Assembly (NCBI GenBank): GCA_963705835.1
Contig: CAVPLC010000035.1
Span: forward strand, 6,763-70,762
Length of the DNA: 64,000 bases
Source: Palsa-504 sp963705835
Lineage (GTDB): Bacteria > Actinomycetota > Actinomycetes > Streptosporangiales > Streptosporangiaceae
Direction of reading: 5' to 3'
How positions within the stretch are numbered: position 1 is the stretch's first letter; the number at the start of each line of letters is the position of its first letter. The notes beneath the pieces are model-generated. The model was given only the letters and a program-made list of their open reading frames with translations, did no database searches and had not been told where the DNA came from. Both the position numbers and the translations under genes were made by a program. Positions 27,872-36,826 of the stretch are shown here, one piece after another.

Positions 27872-28906
27872 GGCTCGCGGTCACGGTCGGCTACTGGGCC
27901 GCAGGCCCGCCGCCCGGCGCGGCGGACCTGTTCGAGGCGGCCGAACGCGCCGGGGTCGACCAGGTCTGGACGGCCGAGGCCTACGGCAGCGACGCGTGGA
28001 CGCCGCTGGCCTGGTGGGGCTCGCGCACCACCAGGATCCGCCTCGGCACCGCCGTGTCCCAGCTGTCGGCCCGGCCGCCGGTCACCCTGGCCATGACCGC
28101 GATGACCATGGACCACCTCACCCAGGGCCGGGTCCTGCTGGGGATCGGCACCAGCAACCCCCAGGTCGTCGAGGGCTGGTACGGCCAGCCGTACCCCCGC
28201 CCGCTGGAGCGCACCCGCGAGTACATCAACATCGTCCGCAAGGTCATCGCGCGCACCGAGCCGGTCAGCTACGACGGCCGCCACTACCAGCTCCCGCTGC
28301 CGGCCGGCCCCCAGAGCACCGGCCTGGGCAAGCCGCTGCGCTCGATCCTGCATCCGTACCGCACCGAGATCCCCATCTACCTCGGCGCGGAGGGACCCAA
28401 GAACGTGGCGCTGGCGGCCGAGATCGCCGACGGATGGAACGTCATCTTCTTCTCGCCGGCGATGAGCGACTTCTACGCCGCCGCCCTCGCCGAGGGGTTC
28501 GCCCGCCCCGGCGCCCGGCAGTCGGCCGAGACCTTCGACGTGGTCGGCGGCCCGCTCGCCATCATCGAGGACGACGACCTCGAGCGCGCCGCCGACCAGC
28601 TAAGGCCCACGCTGGCCCTGTACATCGGCGGCATGGGCGCCCGCGGGGTCAACTTCCACCACGAGGTCTTCGTCCGGATGGGATACGAGGCCGAAGCCAG
28701 GAAGATCCAGGACCTCTACCTGGCCGGGGACAAGAAGAGCCGCCATCGCGGCCGTCCCCACAAAGCTGGTCGAGGACGTGGCGCTGATCGGCCCGTGGGC
28801 CAAGATCGCGGACGAGATCCAGCGCTGGAAGCAGACCGTCCTCACCACGTTCTCCGTGCCGTCCGACCCCGCCCAGCTCGCCAAGATCGCGGACCTGATC
28901 CGCTGA
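27868..28906 (+). pseudogene. LLM-class F420-dependent oxidoreductase (Rv3520c-like), one-base frameshift
   Basis: ATG 27868. The luciferase-like TIM barrel is clear: LAVTVGYWAAGPPPGAADLF, TTRIRLGTAVSQLSARPPV, QGRVLLGIGTSNPQVVEGWY and IYLGAEGPKNVALAAEIADGW. After LYLAGDKK an extra base at about 28738 shifts the frame, and the correct tail AAIAAVPTKLVEDVALIGPW to LAKIADLIR ends at 28906. Repaired length is 345 residues, like the KstR-regulon protein Rv3520c. It probably uses F420 on a sterol side-chain intermediate, and it is third in the fadD19 operon. Confidence 0.83.
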
Positions 28907-28997
28907 CCTCCGCCCGCTGTTGTGGTCTGGCCCCACCGCACGGGTCCGGCGCCGTTCCACGATGATGTTGCCCGCCGAGAGGAAGCGAAGATGAGAC

Positions 28998-30440
28998 ATG
29001 GGACCTGAGGAGTTCCGGACCGCCGGTCACGAGCTGATCGACTGGATCGCGGATTACCGCGCCCGGATTCCGCAGCTGCCGGTCCAGGCGCGGGTGGGAC
29101 CGGGTGAGGTGGCGGGGAAGCTGCCGAGCAGGGCCCCGGAGGAGGCCGAGCCGTTCGGCCGGGTGCTGGCCGACCTGGAGGGCGTCGTCGTCCCGGGCGT
29201 GACCCAGGTCCAGCACCCGCGCTACTTCGGCTGGTTCCCGTCCAACGCCTCCCTCGCCTCCGTGCTGGGCGACCTGGCCACCTCCGGGCTCGGAGCGCTC
29301 GGGATCACGTGGCAGTCGGCCCCCGCGCTGACCGAGGTCGAGGAGGTCGTGGTCGAGTGGCTGCGCGAGCTGACCGCGCTGCCCGAGTCGTGGAAGGGCG
29401 TCATCCAGGACACGGCGTCCAGCGCGTGCCTGGTCGCCCTGCTCGCGGCCCGCGAGCGCGCGACGAACTACTCGGAGGCACGCGGCGGGCTGCAGGCCGA
29501 GAGCGCGCCGCTGACCGTCTACACCACCGAGCACGCGCACTCCTCGATCGCCAAGGCCGTGGCCCTGGCCGGCTACGGGCGGGACAACCTGAGGTTCGCC
29601 GGCGTCGACCCGGTCACCTACGCCATGCGTCCCGAAGCGCTGGCGTCCGTGCTGGAGGCCGACGTGGCGGCCGGCCTGCGCCCGGCCGCGGTCGTGGTCA
29701 ACGTCGGCACCACCGGTACCACGGCCGTGGACCCGCTGGCCCAGATCGTCCCGCTGGCCCGCCGGTACGGGATGTGGGTGCACGTCGACGCGGCGATGGC
29801 GGGCTCGGCCTTGCTGCTGCCGGAGATGCGCTGGCTGGTGGACGGCGTGGAGGGCGCGGACTCGCTGGCCTGGAACCCGCACAAGTGGCTGGGCACCGTG
29901 CTGGACTGCTCGCTGCTGTACGTCGCCGACCCCGGCCACCTGATCCGGGTCATGTCGACCAATCCGTCGTACCTGCGTTCCGCCGTCGACGGCGAGGTAA
30001 CCCAGTACAAGGACTGGGGCATCCCGCTCGGCCGGCGGTTCCGCGCGCTCAAGCTGTGGTTCCATCTCCGGCTCGACGGAGCCGAGGCCATCCGGGCCAG
30101 GCTCCGGCGGGACCTGGACAACGCTCGCTGGCTCGCCGAGCAGGTCTCATCGGCACCCGGCTGGCGGGTCCTGGCTCCGGTCAACCTGCAGACCGTCGTG
30201 CTCAGGCACGAACCCGCCGGGGTCGTCTCCGGCACCGGCGCCGTGCTGGACCCCGAGGCGCTGAACGCGCACACGCTCTCCTGGGCGGACTCGGTCAACG
30301 CCTCCGGCGCCGCTCTGGTCACGCCGTCCCTGCTGGACGGCACCTGGTCGGTCCGGGTCTCGATCGGCGCCGAGCCCACCGAACGTCCCGACGTCGAGCA
30401 CCTGTGGACCCTGCTGCAGCACGCCGCCGAGCACAGCTGA
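28998..30440 (+). CDS. PLP-dependent (aromatic-L-amino-acid type) decarboxylase
   Basis: 480 residues, group II decarboxylase. Motifs: HPRYFGWFPSNASLASVLGD, TASSACLVALLAARERAT, VHVDAAMAGSALLLPE (Asp contacting the PLP ring) and SLAWNPHKWLGTVLDCS with the Schiff-base Lys. Such enzymes turn aromatic amino acids into amines (tryptamine, tyramine, phenylethylamine). It has no KstR box and no obvious link to sterol catabolism, yet sits between two steroid operons, so it is probably a passenger gene. The start at ATG 28998 has GGAAG about 18 nt upstream, so the ribosome site is weak. Confidence 0.9.
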   Translation: MGPEEFRTAGHELIDWIADYRARIPQLPVQARVGPGEVAGKLPSRAPEEAEPFGRVLADLEGVVVPGVTQVQHPRYFGWFPSNASLASVLGDLATSGLGALGITWQSAPALTEVEEVVVEWLRELTALPESWKGVIQDTASSACLVALLAARERATNYSEARGGLQAESAPLTVYTTEHAHSSIAKAVALAGYGRDNLRFAGVDPVTYAMRPEALASVLEADVAAGLRPAAVVVNVGTTGTTAVDPLAQIVPLARRYGMWVHVDAAMAGSALLLPEMRWLVDGVEGADSLAWNPHKWLGTVLDCSLLYVADPGHLIRVMSTNPSYLRSAVDGEVTQYKDWGIPLGRRFRALKLWFHLRLDGAEAIRARLRRDLDNARWLAEQVSSAPGWRVLAPVNLQTVVLRHEPAGVVSGTGAVLDPEALNAHTLSWADSVNASGAALVTPSLLDGTWSVRVSIGAEPTERPDVEHLWTLLQHAAEHS

Positions 30441-30461
30441 CCGCCCAGGGCCGCCCGCGGT

Positions 30462-31532
30462 TTACGGCCCGGCCAGGACGGCGCCGATGCGGCGCAGCTG
30501 AGCCGTCGCGCCGCCCAGCGCGAACTCGTTCTGCGTGGCCGCGGTGAAGTAGCGGTGCACCGGGTAGGACACGTCGATGCCCATCCCGCCGTGCACGTGG
30601 ACCGCGGTGTGCGCGACCCGGTGGCCGGCCTCGGCGGCCCAGAACTTGGCCGTGGCCACCGCCAGATCAGCGTCGGCCTCGCGGCCGCAATCAAGCAGCC
30701 AGGCCGCCTGCCACATGGTGAGCCGGGCCGCCTCGACGTCGATGTAGGCGTCGGCCAGGCGCTGCGCCACCGCCTGGAACGAGCCGATCGGCCGCCCGAA
30801 CTGCACCCGGTTCCGCGCGTGCTCGGCCGTCATCTCCAGCGCCCGCTCGATGACCCCGACCTGCGCCGCGCACAGCCCCACGGTGGCCCGCGCCACCAGC
30901 CAGCCCGCGACGTCCGCGCCGAGGCGCGCAGCACCCGGTCCTCGTCCAGCGACGACACCTCGTCCAGCACCACCCGCCCGGCAGACGCGACGTCCGTCAA
31001 AGACTGCGCCTCCACCCGCACTCCGTCGTCGGACGGCGCGACCAGGAACACCAGCACCCCGTCGGGCCCCGTGACAGGCACCAGGAACAGGTCCGCCCCC
31101 GGCGCGGCAGGCACCGCGGTCTTCACCCCGGTCAGCACCCACCGCCCGTCGGACGCCCGCGCCGCGCTGGCCGACGGAGACCGGGGATCGTCACCGGACT
31201 CCTCCGCCAGCGCCGCGGTCAGCACCACCGCGCCCCGCCCCGCGGGTTCAGCCCACCGGGCCCGCATGGCCGGACGTCCCGAACGAGGCCAGAGCCCCGG
31301 CCCCGAGCACGATCGACGCCAGGTACGGCACGTCGGACACCGCGCGCCCGAGCTCGATCAGCACCGAGCACTGCTCGAGGAACCCGAGCCCCGCGCCGTC
31401 CAGCGACGACGGCAGCCCGGCCGCGAGCACCCCGGCCGCGGCCAGGTCCGCCCACGGCGCCTCCCGTTCGGCCACGATCTTCCTGATCAGCCCCGCGAGC
31501 TCGTCCTGCGCCTCGCGATGCGTGAAATCCAT
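30462..31532 (-). pseudogene. fadE27: FadE27-like (ChsE5) acyl-CoA dehydrogenase subunit, two compensating frameshifts
   Basis: ATG 31532 follows GGAGGATCTG. The first frame reads HREAQDELAGLIRKIV to LASFGT. The match then moves frame at about 31265 (RARWAEPAGRGAVVLTAALA to DEDRVLR) and returns to the first frame at about 30928 (LGADVAGWLVARATVGL, then HVHGGMGIDVSYPVHRYF and FALGGATAQLRRIG). Repaired length is about 356 residues. FadE27 is the small subunit of the FadE26-FadE27 heterotetramer that makes the first side-chain double bond. The gap to fadE26 is 9 bp. Confidence 0.82.
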
Positions 31533-31541
31533 CAGATCCTC

Positions 31542-32723
31542 CTACCGCCGGGAAAGCGGCAGCCCGAGCGCCGCGGCCGCGATGATGTCGCGCTGGACCT
31601 CGTTCGTCCCGCCGCCGAAGGTCAGGATCAGCGCGGCCCGGTGCGCCCGCTCGATCCGCCCGGCCAGCACCTCGCCGGCCGAGCCCGAGCGCACGAACCC
31701 CCCGGAACCGAGCACCTCCATCAGCAGCCGGTACGCCTCCACCGCGAACTCGGTGCCGAACACCTTCGTGACCGAAGCGTCGGCCGGCCCTATAACACCG
31801 CCCGACGAGGACGCCACGCGCCAGTTCATCAGCTTGAGGAACTCGGCCTTGGCGTGCACCCGGGCGAGGTTGAGCTGCACCCATTCCGCGTCGATGACCC
31901 GCCGCCCGTCCGCCTGCCGGGCCGACGCCGCCCAGTCCCGCACGTCGGCCAGCGCCGAGAGCACCGGCGCCGCCGAGGTCAGCGCGACCCGCTCGTGGTT
32001 GAGCTGGTTGGTGATCAGCGGCCACCCCCGGTTCTCGTCGCCCACCAGCGAGGACACCGGCACCCGCACCCCCGAATAGTACGTAGCCGAAGTCGTCACG
32101 CCCGCCACGGTCCGCACCGGCGTCCAGGAGAACCCGGCCGCGGTAACCGGCACGATGATGATCGACAGCCCCTTGTGCCGGTCGGCCGCGGGATCGGTCC
32201 GGCAGGCCAGCCACACGTAGTCGGCGTGCTGGATCAGGCTGGTCCACATCTTCTGCCCGTCGATCACCCACTCATCCCCGTCCCGCACCGCCGTGGTGCG
32301 CAGCGACGCCAGGTCGGTGCCGGCCTCCGGCTCGGAGTACCCGATCGAGAAGTGAATCTCGCCGGCCGCGATCCGCGGCAGGTAGAACGCCTTCTGCTCG
32401 GCCGTCCCGAACCGCATGATCGTCGGGCCCACCGTGTTGATGGTCAGGAACGGCACCGGCACCCGCGCCGTCGCCGCCTCGTCGGTGAAGATGAGCTGGT
32501 CGAGCATGGTGCCGCCGCGCCCGCCGTACTCGACGGGCCAGCCCAGCGCCAGCCACCCGTCCCGCCCGAGCTGCCGGATCACCTGACGGTAGGCCTGCCC
32601 GTCCCCGACGTCGTCGTCTCCCCCCGACAGCGCCGCCCGGACCTCCGGCGTCATCAGAGCGCCGAAGTACGCCCGCAGCTCCCGCCGCAGCCGTTCCTGC
32701 TCCGGGGTGTAGGCGATGTGCAA
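31542..32723 (-). CDS. fadE26: FadE26-like (ChsE4) acyl-CoA dehydrogenase subunit
   Basis: 393 residues, with strong recall of M. tuberculosis FadE26: YTPEQERLRRELRAYFGALM, GRDGWLALGWPVEYGGRG, HFSIGYSEPEAGTDLASLRT, DGQKMWTSLIQHADYVWLA, RLLMEVLGSGG and LTFGGGTNEVQRDIIAAAAL. With FadE27 it forms the alpha2beta2 dehydrogenase acting on the 3-oxo-cholest-4-en-26-oyl-CoA side chain. It is intact and first in the operon, 15 bp downstream of a perfect KstR box shared with divergent fadA6. Confidence 0.92.
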   Translation of the reverse strand: MHIAYTPEQERLRRELRAYFGALMTPEVRAALSGGDDDVGDGQAYRQVIRQLGRDGWLALGWPVEYGGRGGTMLDQLIFTDEAATARVPVPFLTINTVGPTIMRFGTAEQKAFYLPRIAAGEIHFSIGYSEPEAGTDLASLRTTAVRDGDEWVIDGQKMWTSLIQHADYVWLACRTDPAADRHKGLSIIIVPVTAAGFSWTPVRTVAGVTTSATYYSGVRVPVSSLVGDENRGWPLITNQLNHERVALTSAAPVLSALADVRDWAASARQADGRRVIDAEWVQLNLARVHAKAEFLKLMNWRVASSSGGVIGPADASVTKVFGTEFAVEAYRLLMEVLGSGGFVRSGSAGEVLAGRIERAHRAALILTFGGGTNEVQRDIIAAAALGLPLSRR

Positions 32724-32738
32724 GGGACTCCCCTAAAC

Positions 32739-32752
32739 TAGAACGTGTTCTA
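32739..32752. promoter_or_regulatory. KstR-type operator between fadE26 and fadA6
   Basis: An exact TAGAACGTGTTCTA copy, 15 bp from fadE26 (minus) and 28 bp from fadA6 (plus). In mycobacteria fadA6 belongs to the KstR2 regulon, so a KstR box here implies different wiring of this ring-degradation gene. Confidence 0.8.
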
Positions 32753-32780
32753 GAACGAATCCTACAACGGCGAGGCACGG

Positions 32781-33915
32781 ATGCCCGAGGCCTTCATTAT
32801 CGACGCGGTGCGCACCCCGGTCGGCCGCCGCGGCGGCGGCCTGGCCACCGCGCACCCGGCCGATCTCGGCGCGCACGTGATCGCAGACCTGCTGGCCCGC
32901 ACCCACGCCGACCCGCTGGCCGTCGACGACGTGGTGTTCGGCTGCGTGGACACGGTCGGGCCGCAGGCCGGCGACATCGCCCGCACCGCGTGGCTCGCGG
33001 CGGGCCTGCCCGAGGCGGTGCCCGGCGTCACCGTGGACCGCCAGTGCGGCTCCTCGCAGCAGGCGGTGCACTTCGCCGCGCAGGCCGTGCTCAGCGGGAC
33101 CGCCGACCTGGTCGTCGCGGGCGGCGTGCAGAACATGAGCATGGTCCCGATCGGCGCGGCGATGGGCCCCGAAGGACCCTTCACCGACTCCCAGGGCTGG
33201 CACGCCAGGTACGGCGCCGAGGAGATCTCCCAGTTCCGCGCCGCGGACCTGATCGCCGACAAGTGGGGGATCGGCCGGCCGGAGATGGAACGCTACGCCC
33301 TGGCCAGCCACCAGCGGGCGGTGCGCGCGATCGACGGCGGCGCCTTCCGCGCCGAGATCGCGCCCTACGGCGGCATCAGCGAGGACGAGGGCCCGCGCCG
33401 CGACACCACGCTGGACAAGATGGCCGCGCTCAAGCCGTTGCGCGACGGCGGCCGGATCACCGCCGCGCTGTCCAGCCAGATCGCCGACGGCGCCGCCGCG
33501 CTGCTCATCGCGTCCGAACGCGCACTGGACCAGCACGGCCTGACGCCCAAGGCCCGGATCACCCACCTGTCCGCGCGCGGCGACGACCCGGTCCTGATGC
33601 TCACCGCCCCGATCGCGGCCACCGCGTACGCCCTGCACAAGGCCGGGCCTGTCCCTGGACGAGATCGACCTGATCGAGATCAACGAGGCGTTCGCCTCGG
33701 TCGTCCTGGCCTGGCAGCGCGAGACCGGCGCGGACCCGGCCCGCGTCAACGTCTGCGGCGGCGCGATCGCCCTCGGCCACCCCCTCGGCGCCACCGGCGC
33801 CCGCCTGCTGACCACGCTGGTCCACTCGCTGGACCGGACCGGCGGCCGCCGCGGGCTGCTCACCATGTGCGAGGGCGGCGGCCAGGCCAACGTCACCATC
33901 ATCGAGCGGGTCTGA
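32781..33915 (+). pseudogene. fadA6: FadA6-like thiolase, one-base frameshift
   Basis: From ATG 32781: AFIIDAVRTPVGRRGGGLAT, VTVDRQCGSSQQAVHFAAQA (nucleophile Cys), GVQNMSMVPIGAAMG and LSSQIADGAAALLIASE. After LHKAG an extra C at 33648/33649 shifts the frame. The rest, LSLDEIDLIEINEAFASVVL, then GGAIALGHPLGATGARLLTT and MCEGGGQANVTIIERV, ends at 33915. Repaired length is 377 residues. FadA6 thiolytically cleaves the last ring-derived beta-ketoacyl-CoA of the HIP pathway. The match is much closer to FadA6 than to FadA5. Confidence 0.85.
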
Positions 33916-33939
33916 CCGGTACCGGCCGCACGCACCACT

Positions 33940-33976
33940 TCCCGTTAGGGACAAAAGATTCTTATTCCGAACGGGA
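33940..33976. terminator. Terminator-like hairpin between convergent fadA6 and ipdC
   Basis: TCCCGTTAGG (33940-33949) pairs with CCGAACGGGA (33967-33976), with one mismatch, around an AT-rich loop. It overlaps the last codons of ipdC. Arms and loop resemble the hairpin at 16078-16117. Confidence 0.5.
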
Positions 33977-35146
33977 CTTGGTGACCCGGTCCAGGCACCG
34001 GTCAGCCTCGGCCATGATCGCCTCGATGAGCTCCGCGCACGACGGCAGGTCCTCGATCAGCCCCGCGACCTGCCCGGACGACATGAGCCCGAGATCGGGA
34101 CGGCCGTCCACCATCGCCGCGCGCAGCAGCACCGGCGTGTTCGCGGCCATCAGCACCTGGCCCCAGGTCAGGCCGGTGTCCCGCCGCCCCGTTCCCCGCT
34201 GCCCCGTTCCCCGCCGCCCTGTTCCCCGCTGCCCCGTTCCCCGCTGCCCCGTTCCCCGCTTCAGGGCCTGCCCCTGCCGGACCATCTCCGCCCAGCTCAG
34301 CCCGGACAGCCCCCGGAACGCCGCCGCGTTACGCGCCGACCGCACCAGCGCCCCCACACCCCTAGCTCCCACAAGATGGTCGACCATTCTCGTCCGCAGT
34401 ACCCGATGCGGCACCCCGTCGACCCGGGTCGTGACCACCGTGCCGTCCAGCCCGGCCGCGAGGTACAACTGCTTGACCGCGTCGGGCACCGGGCTATCGC
34501 TGGTCAGCAGGAACCGGGTGCCCATCGCGACGCCGGCCGCGCCCCAGGCCAGCGCCGCGACCAGCCCGCGGCCGTCGAAGAACCCGCCGGCCGCGATCAC
34601 CGGGACGTCCACCGCGGCGGTGATCTGGGGGATCAGCAGGCTGGTCGGCACCGAGCCGACGTGCCCGCCGCCCTCCCCGCCGGTCGCGATCACCGCGTCG
34701 ATGCCCCAGCCGGCGACCTTCTCGGCGTGCCGTCGCGCGCCCACCGACGCGATCGTGACGACACCGGCCTCCTTGAGCGCGGCGATCAGTTCCCGTCGCG
34801 GCGCGAGCGCGAACGAGGCCACGGGCACGCGGCTGGCGATGATCAGCCTTACCCGCTCGGCGGCGTCCGGCGCGTCGGCGCGCAGGTTCACCCCGAACGG
34901 CGCAGCCGTCCTCCCCGCCGTCTCCTCGATCGCGTCGCCGAGTTCGGCCAGGCTCATCGTCGCGGACGCGATCAGGCCCAGCCCTCCGGCGTTCGACGTC
35001 GCCGCGGCCAGCCGCGGCCCGGACACGTACCCCATCGCGGCCTGCACGATCGGGTAGCGGATGCCGACCAGTTCGGTCAGCGGCGTCCGGATCAGTGCTG
35101 TCCCGCTCGCCTCCGGACCCCCACCCACCTCCCCATCCCCCTTCAC
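33962..35146 (-). CDS. ipdC: IpdC-like flavin-dependent enzyme of steroid C/D-ring degradation
   Basis: 394 residues from GTG 35146 behind GGAAGGAGGCACCA. It has the nitronate monooxygenase fold: RTPLTELVGIRYPIVQAAMG, TGGEGGGHVGSVPTSLLIPQ, PVIAAGGFFDGRGLVAALAW and GTVVTTRVDGVPHRVLRT, all as in M. tuberculosis IpdC (about 355 residues). IpdC acts on the HIP-derived CoA ester between FadE30/IpdF and EchA20. The extra length is mainly a run of five-residue RGTGQ/RGTGR repeats (about residues 296-320) just before LTWGQVLMAANTP, where mycobacterial IpdC has a short loop. It lies 70 bp downstream of ipdB, same strand. Confidence 0.87.
   Translation of the reverse strand: MKGDGEVGGGPEASGTALIRTPLTELVGIRYPIVQAAMGYVSGPRLAAATSNAGGLGLIASATMSLAELGDAIEETAGRTAAPFGVNLRADAPDAAERVRLIIASRVPVASFALAPRRELIAALKEAGVVTIASVGARRHAEKVAGWGIDAVIATGGEGGGHVGSVPTSLLIPQITAAVDVPVIAAGGFFDGRGLVAALAWGAAGVAMGTRFLLTSDSPVPDAVKQLYLAAGLDGTVVTTRVDGVPHRVLRTRMVDHLVGARGVGALVRSARNAAAFRGLSGLSWAEMVRQGQALKRGTGQRGTGQRGTGRRGTGQRGTGRRDTGLTWGQVLMAANTPVLLRAAMVDGRPDLGLMSSGQVAGLIEDLPSCAELIEAIMAEADRCLDRVTKSRSE
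34186..34260. repeat. 15-bp coding minisatellite inside ipdC (five units)
   Basis: Five consecutive 15-bp units, GCCCCGTTCCCCGCT with one or two changes, encode RGTGQ or RGTGR on the minus strand. A degenerate sixth unit lies at 34171-34185. The unit is a multiple of three, so copy-number change keeps the reading frame. Confidence 0.9.
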
Positions 35147-35216
35147 TGGTGCCTCCTTCCCTCGTCGCTCCTTCGTCGCTCCTCAGTCCAGTCGGCACCG
35201 CGGTCCTTTGGCTCGC

Positions 35217-35921
35217 TCAAGACAGCTCCGCGTCCCGCGCCCCGCCCGGGTCGAGACGGCCGCGGATCAGGTCGAGTTCGGTCGCGGTCGGGTGCCGGGT
35301 CACCGGCACCTCGTCCGGCACGGCGAGCGGGAAACCGGTGGCGGCCGCCACCTCGGCCACCTGGACCCCCGGATGCACCGAACGCAGCCGCATCGCCCGC
35401 TCCGGGGTGCCGAAGTCCAGCACCGCCAGGTTGGTCACCACGACCCGCAGCTCGCGTGCGCCCCGGTCGTAGCCGACGCCGCACACCATGTCCACGTGGC
35501 TGGTGAACACCCGCGGCGAGTGCCGGGGGATCCAGTAGCTGACCGGGTGGTTCACCGTGTTGCCGGGCGCGCCGCGCACCCCGAGCAGCTGGGCCCTGGG
35601 GCGTTTCCAGTCGCCGATGGCCGAGATGTTCTGGTTCCCGAACCGGTCGATCTGCGCCGCGCCCATCATCGCGTGCCGCCGGCCGGCCGCGAGCATGGTG
35701 AAGACCTTGGCGTACGGCAGCCACCCCTCGACGCCGCCGTCGGCGTCGACCAGGTAGGCCTCACCGTCGGTCAGCAGCAGGTCCGGCGCGAACGTGAGCC
35801 GGGCCAGCCGGGCGCCCAGCGACGGGATCAGCCCCATCGGGCTGGCCAGGATCGCGCCGTCCCCGCGCCACGCCTCGGCGCAGGCCACGACGCAGACCTC
35901 CGCCCGGGTCGCCTCGCTCAC
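35217..35921 (-). CDS. ipdB: IpdB-like subunit of the steroid ring hydrolase (CoA-transferase family)
   Basis: 234 residues from GTG 35921, overlapping the ipdA stop by 4 bp. CoA-transferase beta-type fold: EVCVVACAEAWRGDGAILAS, SPMGLIPSLGARLARLTFAP, MMGAAQIDRFGNQNISAIGD and HVDMVCGVGYDRG. IpdA and IpdB form a heterodimer that opens ring C of the CoA ester made by EchA20; despite the fold it acts as a hydrolase. The order echA20-ipdA-ipdB-ipdC equals M. tuberculosis Rv3550-Rv3553. Confidence 0.88.
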   Translation of the reverse strand: MSEATRAEVCVVACAEAWRGDGAILASPMGLIPSLGARLARLTFAPDLLLTDGEAYLVDADGGVEGWLPYAKVFTMLAAGRRHAMMGAAQIDRFGNQNISAIGDWKRPRAQLLGVRGAPGNTVNHPVSYWIPRHSPRVFTSHVDMVCGVGYDRGARELRVVVTNLAVLDFGTPERAMRLRSVHPGVQVAEVAAATGFPLAVPDEVPVTRHPTATELDLIRGRLDPGGARDAELS

Positions 35922-36826
35922 TGAACCGCCTTCTGATAGTCCGCCTCGTCGCCCTCCAGGTACTCGGCGCGGAATCGTTCCCACCCGGCTTGGTCGGCGG
36001 CGGCCCGCGCGTAGCGGGCCTGGAACGCCTCGTCGCGGCCGTAGTCCGGGACGCAGCTGGTGAAGTGCGCACCGTTCGGCGTTTCGGTGACGGCGTGGAC
36101 CATGGCCCGGTTGAGCAGCAGCGTCTGCGGCGGCCCTCCGAGGGCGGGCACGATCCGCTCGCACGACACGTAGGCCCGCTCGGCGGCCAGGCAGAACAGG
36201 TCGTCGAAGTACGGGTCGGGCCCGAGGTACTGGCCGTTGCCCGCGGCGTCGGCCCGGTTCATGTGCACCAGCGCGGCGTCCAGCCGCAGCGCCGGCATGG
36301 CCACCAGCTCCTCCCCGATGCCGAACGGGTCGCCGTACGGCGAGCGGACCGTGCGCAGCTCCGGGTTGACCTCCAGCACGCCGGAGCCGATCCCGGCCCG
36401 GATCGGCAGGAACGGCAGCCGGTGGGCGGCGGCCAGCAGCCCCCAGTGCAGCATGCCCTCGTCCAGCTCGGTCAGCTCGACGGTCCCTTCCTGCCTGGCC
36501 CGGCGGAAGTGCGGCTCGAGCGCGATCGAGTCCAGCGACGCGAACCCGGTCACGACCCGCGTGGCCTGGCCGGACGCGACCAGCAGCCCGACGTCGGGAC
36601 CCGCGTACGACACGACGGTGAGGTTCTTCAGCGGCGACCGCAGGATGGCCCGGACCAGCGCCATGGGCTTGCGCCGCGATCCCCACCCCCCGATCCCGAT
36701 CGTCATCCCGTCCCGCAGCTCCGCGGCGACCTCGTCCGGCGTCAGTGCTAGCCCGGGGGGACGACCCCCCGCTCTGCCGCCCGGGGGGGACGACCCCCCC
36801 GAACCCCCTCGAGGCCCCCGCGTCAT
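35918..36826 (-). CDS. ipdA: IpdA-like subunit of the steroid ring hydrolase (CoA-transferase family)
   Basis: 302 residues from ATG 36826, overlapping the echA20 stop by 4 bp. The conserved body starts ELRDGMTIGIGGWGSRRKPM and continues LPFLPIRAGIGSGVLEVNPE, ALVHMNRADAAGNGQYLGPD and AHFTSCVPDYGRDEAFQARY, as in mycobacterial IpdA. The first 25 residues are Gly/Pro/Arg-rich and come from two near-identical G7/C7-containing repeats, absent from the family as I remember it. A later start near residue 27 would remove them but has no good ribosome site. Partner of IpdB. Confidence 0.86.
   Translation of the reverse strand: MTRGPRGGSGGSSPPGGRAGGRPPGLALTPDEVAAELRDGMTIGIGGWGSRRKPMALVRAILRSPLKNLTVVSYAGPDVGLLVASGQATRVVTGFASLDSIALEPHFRRARQEGTVELTELDEGMLHWGLLAAAHRLPFLPIRAGIGSGVLEVNPELRTVRSPYGDPFGIGEELVAMPALRLDAALVHMNRADAAGNGQYLGPDPYFDDLFCLAAERAYVSCERIVPALGGPPQTLLLNRAMVHAVTETPNGAHFTSCVPDYGRDEAFQARYARAAADQAGWERFRAEYLEGDEADYQKAVQ
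36751..36801. repeat. Two GC-homopolymer repeats in the ipdA N-terminus
   Basis: GCCCGGGGGGACGACCCCCC (36751-36770) recurs at 36779-36800 with one extra G and one extra C. Each copy is itself an inverted repeat of G and C runs, likely to slip in replication or sequencing. Confidence 0.75.

Noticed and set aside
34171..34260. Possible CRISPR-like array from regularly repeated GTTCCCCG units
   Set aside because: The 15-bp units are contiguous with no spacers and lie in frame inside ipdC. It is a coding minisatellite.
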